From NCBI GenBank assembly GCA_007570785.1, contig ML661799.1:595598-659597 (forward strand): a stretch of 64,000 nucleotides of DNA, read 5' to 3'. Position 1 is the first letter of the stretch. Every line of letters begins with the position of its first letter. The position numbers and the translations under genes are program-made. The stretch comes from Antilocapra americana. Lineage: Eukaryota > Chordata > Mammalia > Artiodactyla > Antilocapridae. The notes under the pieces were generated by a model. The model saw only the letters and a list, made by a program, of their open reading frames with translations, did not search any database and was not told the origin of the DNA. Shown here piece after piece: positions 60,901 to 64,000 of the stretch.

Positions 60901-63274
60901 CAGCTTTCACATCTGTAAATACCTGATTCCTGAGCTTTGAGAAAATTAGTATAGAACTGGCATTTCCAGACAGTTATGTGCTTTCTTGGGGCTTCCCAGG
61001 TGGCGTCAGTGGTAAAAAAAAAACTGCCTGCCAATGCAGGAGACATAAAACACACAGGTTCGATCCGTGGGTCAGGAAGATTCCCTGGAGGAGGGCACAG
61101 CAACCCACTCCAGTATTCTTGTCTAGAGAATCCTATGGACAGAGGAGCCTGGCAGGCTATATAGTCCATAGGGTTGCAAAGAGATGGACACGACTGAAGT
61201 GACTTAGTACGCATGAGCTTTCTTTGACTGATTTTGTGGTTTTGGCGTGAAGATCTCTGCTCTGAAAACAGGCCCTGACTTGGCATTCCTGTTTTTGTTT
61301 CAGAGGCAGTAGTTGGTAATTCACAAATGTCTCTGATGCCAGCCCTCTGGCACTTCGTGTACATCCATAGGGGACTCTGGGAAAACAGAGGCCAGGCCCC
61401 TGGATTCACTCCTTGAGGCCCAGCTATGAGTAATGCACATCTCTACCCAATAGGATGCTGTGGTGTGGCCTAGTGCTCCATCACTTCCCTCTGATCTGCT
61501 CAGGAAAGCCTGGGCTATAAGGAATAATCCTTGTCCCCACCTACGCTCCTGCCAGGCCCACCTCCCACAGGTGCTCTCACAGCAGGGCAGGAAATCGAAG
61601 CTCCAGGACAGTGCTGGGCACCTCTGGGTTCTGAGCCCAAGATGCCTTCTTCCCTCCAATGCCGCCTCCCAACACCAAAGGAGGACGCACTCACCTGCCC
61701 AGCAGGCGTGCATCATATGCTTTCTGGATGATATGGGGATCCCCAGAGACGGCAGCAGACAGCAGCAGCCTTGGACGCATGGTGAGCTGTGCCTCATTCT
61801 CGAAGGCCTGCAGGAGCTCCTGGGAAGAGAGGCAGGTGAGAGAAATGGACAAAGCAGAATCAAGTTGGGGAAAGCAGGAGTCATTTGGGACACAATCTTC
61901 CATAATAACAGATCCCCTGGAACCAGGAGAGTCAGACATAGGCCCTGCCCACAGGCTCCTGAGAAAGGGGAACACGAACCAGTGTGGTAAGGCACTGAGC
62001 AGAGGACTGGCTGCAGGCCCAGGAGCAGAGTTCAGACAGCCTGCCTGAGGGAGTCCAGGAGATGCATGGAGAAAGTATCACTCAGGCTGGAGGGCTGGGG
62101 CCAGGCCACGGTGACAGGGGGAAAGGCCACCACAGGGCCCTCTGTCCACACCACTCTCCTGTCCAACCCTGGTCTTAGGCTCCTCCTGTGCCTGGGACCT
62201 AGACATGTTCAAAATAGAATCACTTCTGGATTCGGGATCTGCCAAGCCAACCTTACCTCAAGTAAGAAGACAAAGGTCCAGCGGTCATGCGCGGGGCTGC
62301 CTCTGAGTCCAGGGTACAAGAAGAAGAAGTCTAGACCATCGAAGCCATGTGTCCTCAGGAGGGCGATCACTGAATTGACAAACCTTTCCCGGTTGGTGAA
62401 TGTGGACAGCATCGTGGTAAATCTGCAGGAGGGCCGGGGGTGAGGCCAGGAGTGCTTTCGGCATAACCATGCTCCCCCCAGCCACTCCCCTGCAAGGCTC
62501 TTTGGTTCATATGTGACTGAGGAAAGGAAGGCAGAGCTCTGAAACACTCAAACCCTCTTAAAGCTCCACCAAGTCCTGGACTTCAGGCTCCACACCTGCC
62601 TCTGCCTGATGGAAACAGCACTCAGCCTGGGGTGGAGACAGCGGTTCAGAACAGCTCTGCCTTTGAAAACCTGGTTACTCCTGGCCAAGCACTGATCCTC
62701 TGCCTGAACAGATAAGGGGAGGGAATATGAGCCAAGGGCAAGTATTTCTAGAAATATCTCTGAGCTAATGGGCCCATAAGGTGGCAAAGAGGGCTAGACT
62801 CTGACCAGGGGTTCGAGTCTCTGCTCTTCTGTTCATTGGCTGATTGTTTTCTATTTTTTGTAGTATTTTCTCTTCCATAATGAAGACACTATTGGAAAAT
62901 CTTCAGTATAGCAAAGCAGAACTTTAAGTAATTTGGAGCTAGTCTTACATAAAATGATTAACCAGATTCAGACTTAGGCAAGCCAGGTTCCATTACCTGA
63001 TCATCACCCCAGCTGGTCATCTCACAGGGACACCTGGGTGAAATATGGTAAGTTCCCTAAGCTGTCACTCGTGCTTTTTTTCCTACAAACTTGGAATGCA
63101 AACAGCCACTTTAATCCTTTCGCCTATCAGTCATGAGATAATGAGTAAAGCTGGCCTGCTCCCCACCCCCATCACCACACCACACCCCAGAGAGAAGACC
63201 TGACAGCACAGACTCACCTCGAGGTGCCGAAGTTCCACCCCCCGATGGACAGCAGTGTTTTCAGCCCCCTGTTC
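52983..63274 (-). CDS. OVGP1: OVGP1 copy B (oviduct-specific glycoprotein), exons 4-11 to poly-A signal; exons 1-3 beyond right edge
   Basis: Secreted GH18 chitinase-like oviduct glycoprotein. Exons in order: 63218-63274, 62257-62422, 61695-61819, 59772-59880, 59487-59672, 58022-58138, 54818-54953 and 53386-53831. All have GT-AG borders and no internal stop. If exons 1-3 are sized as in copy A, the full frame is 1602 nt (533 residues), close to bovid OVGP1. Motifs: [22 protein letters not shown] (catalytic Asp and Glu lost), [69 protein letters not shown]. The last exon is a Ser/Thr/Pro-rich mucin-like tail with an N-glycosylation site (NSS). AATAAA on the minus strand lies at 52983-52988. 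Copy A lies at 0.4-4.7 kb. Confidence 0.94.
53386..53831 (-). CDS. OVGP1: OVGP1 copy B exon 11, mucin-like tail and stop
   Basis: 446 nt. Reads [20 protein letters not shown] and then a Ser/Thr/Pro/Gly-rich tail with loose repeats of the form (T/S)P-G-x-(K/L)-x-V-(T/S)-P, likely O-glycosylated, ending TVTADGQA and TAG at 53388-53386. Acceptor cctctag. Downstream sequence still resembles the longer human C-terminus in other frames, so the tail appears shortened. Confidence 0.9.
54520..54760 (+). repeat. MIR relic in OVGP1 copy B intron 10 region
   Basis: Lies between exons 10 and 11. tgtattgagtgttccccatgaacc, ttcccattttgtagatgggaaaac and agctcagagagatcaaatg fit MIR. A smaller MIR scrap lies at about 54310-54370. 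Confidence 0.65.
54818..54953 (-). CDS. OVGP1: OVGP1 copy B exon 10
   Basis: 136 nt, [20 protein letters not shown] to [10 protein letters not shown], with a run of eight G on the coding strand at the Gly-Gly codons. Acceptor ttttcag, donor gtgagt. End of the GH18 domain. Confidence 0.94.
55195..55580 (+). mobile_element. Old L1 3' UTR fragment in OVGP1 copy B intron
   Basis: tggatggaagtggaagacatc, aagtgaaataagtcagttac, ggagtttcagtttgggaag and gtaaaatggtgaatttcatg are L1 tail phrases. The rest of this intron up to 56080 and 56310-57885 holds no gene I can support. Confidence 0.65.
56083..56305 (+). mobile_element. Bov-tA SINE
   Basis: gggcttcccacgtgccactag through ggaaatggcaacccactcc to gtgattaaagcaactcagc. 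In OVGP1 copy B intron between exons 9 and 10. Confidence 0.85.
57886..57955. repeat. (CG)n(CA)n alternating purine-pyrimidine microsatellite
   Basis: tgcgcgcgcgc runs directly into more than 20 CA units, a sequence class prone to Z-DNA. It is in the OVGP1 copy B intron, about 70 nt downstream of the exon 9 donor. 58140-59480 (intron 8) shows no clear repeat or gene. Confidence 0.95.
58022..58138 (-). CDS. OVGP1: OVGP1 copy B exon 9
   Basis: 117 nt, 39 codons, [20 protein letters not shown] to DDVISFSYK. Acceptor ttggcag, donor gtgaga. A CG/CA microsatellite lies about 70 nt past its donor. Confidence 0.93.
59487..59672 (-). CDS. OVGP1: OVGP1 copy B exon 8
   Basis: 186 nt, 62 codons, [20 protein letters not shown] to [10 protein letters not shown]. 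Acceptor cctgcag, donor gtgacg. Confidence 0.94.
59772..59880 (-). CDS. OVGP1: OVGP1 copy B exon 7
   Basis: 109 nt, [20 protein letters not shown] to PGDPKSS. Acceptor cttacag, donor gtaaga. Carries the GH18 strand-6 YDLHGSW motif. Confidence 0.94.
60403..60680 (+). mobile_element. CHR-type SINE in OVGP1 copy B intron 6
   Basis: gggacttccctggtggtcaag through gccacaactactgaagccc to cagtgcagccataaataaac. Confidence 0.85.
60988..61212 (+). mobile_element. Bov-tA SINE in OVGP1 copy B intron 6
   Basis: ggggcttcccaggtggcgtc to ggacacgactgaagtgactta. The sequence from 61215 on aligns with positions 1-400 of the window, the same intron of copy A. Confidence 0.88.
61695..61819 (-). CDS. OVGP1: OVGP1 copy B exon 6
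   Basis: 125 nt, [20 protein letters not shown] to DARLLG with a split Arg. Acceptor ttcccag, donor gtgagt. Confidence 0.93.
62257..62422 (-). CDS. OVGP1: OVGP1 copy B exon 5
   Basis: 166 nt, [20 protein letters not shown] through [11 protein letters not shown] to FVFLLE. Acceptor ctgcag, donor gtaagg. Seven residue differences from copy A. Confidence 0.93.
63218..63274 (-). CDS. OVGP1: OVGP1 copy B exon 4
   Basis: 57 nt, [18 protein letters not shown]; acceptor cacag, donor gtgagt. Same length and phase as copy A exon 4. Confidence 0.92.
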
Positions 63275-63617
63275 CTGTGATGAGGGACGGAGTCAGTGAG
63301 TTGGGTTCTCATCAGTCATTTGGGGAACAGTGGGAAGTAGTGGGGATGGGAGGAGGGGGAGGGAAAGGGGACAGTGGGTGGAGTAACCTAAGGGAGAAAG
63401 GAGCTGAGTCAAGGAAGGGGAAGAAGGAAAAGAGACAACAACCAACTCCCATAAAGGTCATCACACCCAGGACCCCAGGATGTCCAAGCCCTCCAAACTC
63501 CAAAATCTCGTGACATTCCCACAAAAAGGAAAAGAAAAAGCAGCCTAAATTTTCTCTTCACTCACTTTCTTGGTCAACAAACATTTATTGAACAATTAAT
63601 ATGTGCCTCTGACTGCT

Positions 63618-63840
63618 TTGGGCTTCCCTGGTAGCTCAAATGGTAAAGAGTCTGCCAGCAGTGTGGGAGACCCAGGATCGATCCCTGGGTCAGGAAGATC
63701 CCCTGATGAAGGAAATGGCAACCCATTCCAGTATTCTTGCTGGGAAAATCCCATGGACAGAGGAACCTGGCAGGCCTCAGTCCATAGGGTCACAAAGAGT
63801 CAGACATAACTGAGTGACTTCACTTTCACTTTTCACTTTC
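63618..63840 (+). mobile_element. Bov-tA SINE in OVGP1 copy B intron 3, absent from copy A
   Basis: gggcttccctggtagctcaaat to tttcacttttcactttct, flanked by an 8-bp duplication actgcttt. Copy A has the empty site at about 2888-2900 (ctgactgctttaggtgcttg). Confidence 0.9.
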
Positions 63841-64000
63841 TCACTGCTTTAGGTGCTTGAAACACAGCAGTGAACAGATGGACAAGCTCCCTGCTATCCT
63901 CTCTGGAGGCTGTGCTCTAGTGACATGGATTTTCTCTGCCCTTCTACAACCAAGCTTGCAGCAACAGACTCCCCGGGGGAGGACATCCCAGGAAGCCAGG

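Overview
The window is mammalian nuclear DNA, and almost certainly from a bovid ruminant. It is dense in BovB (RTE) LINEs, Bov-tA/Bov-A2 tRNA-Glu-derived SINEs, CHR-type cetartiodactyl SINEs and a ruminant-type L1, a mix found together only in ruminants. Coding sequence is spread over short exons with GT-AG introns. The gene content matches the chitinase-family neighbourhood known on human chromosome 1p13 (CHIA - PIFO - OVGP1 - WDR77). I cannot name the species from sequence alone.

Layout, left to right. (1) Positions 414-4684, minus strand: exons 1-6 of an OVGP1 (oviduct-specific glycoprotein, GH18 chitinase-like) gene, called copy A here. Its promoter has a TATA-like box and a one-mismatch oestrogen response element, and its 3' half lies off the left edge. 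(2) 4.7-24 kb: a repeat-rich interval with a PRR13 processed pseudogene, MER5A, MER20, MIR and L2 relics, a structurally full-length but dead 8 kb L1 with target-site duplications, a BovB copy and a perfect 33-bp hairpin. (3) 24291-24358, minus: one isolated WDR77 exon with both splice borders. (4) 25218-30647, plus: a complete six-exon PIFO (pitchfork/CIMAP3) cilium gene of 192 codons, with an RFX-like X-box just upstream. (5) 31-48 kb: L1 5' sequence, two CHIA-like pseudogene remnants that keep only family exons 7 and 8, several BovB copies, an ERV-type LTR and many SINEs. (6) 48-52.5 kb: largely unassigned sequence. (7) 52983-63274, minus: exons 4-11 and the polyadenylation signal of a second OVGP1, copy B, whose exons 1-3 lie off the right edge.

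The central observation is that OVGP1 is present twice, in the same orientation, about 60 kb apart. Copy A is followed on its upstream side by a WDR77 exon, as OVGP1 is followed by WDR77 in human. Together these suggest an ancient tandem duplication that carried OVGP1 plus part of WDR77, and perhaps PIFO. Later copy-specific insertions (an L1 in A, a Bov-tA in B) postdate it. Both OVGP1 copies keep open frames and canonical splice sites throughout what is visible. Both lack the GH18 catalytic aspartate and glutamate, as expected for this non-enzymatic, oestrogen-induced oviduct glycoprotein. PIFO is functionally unrelated (ciliary base and cilium disassembly) and is a positional neighbour only.
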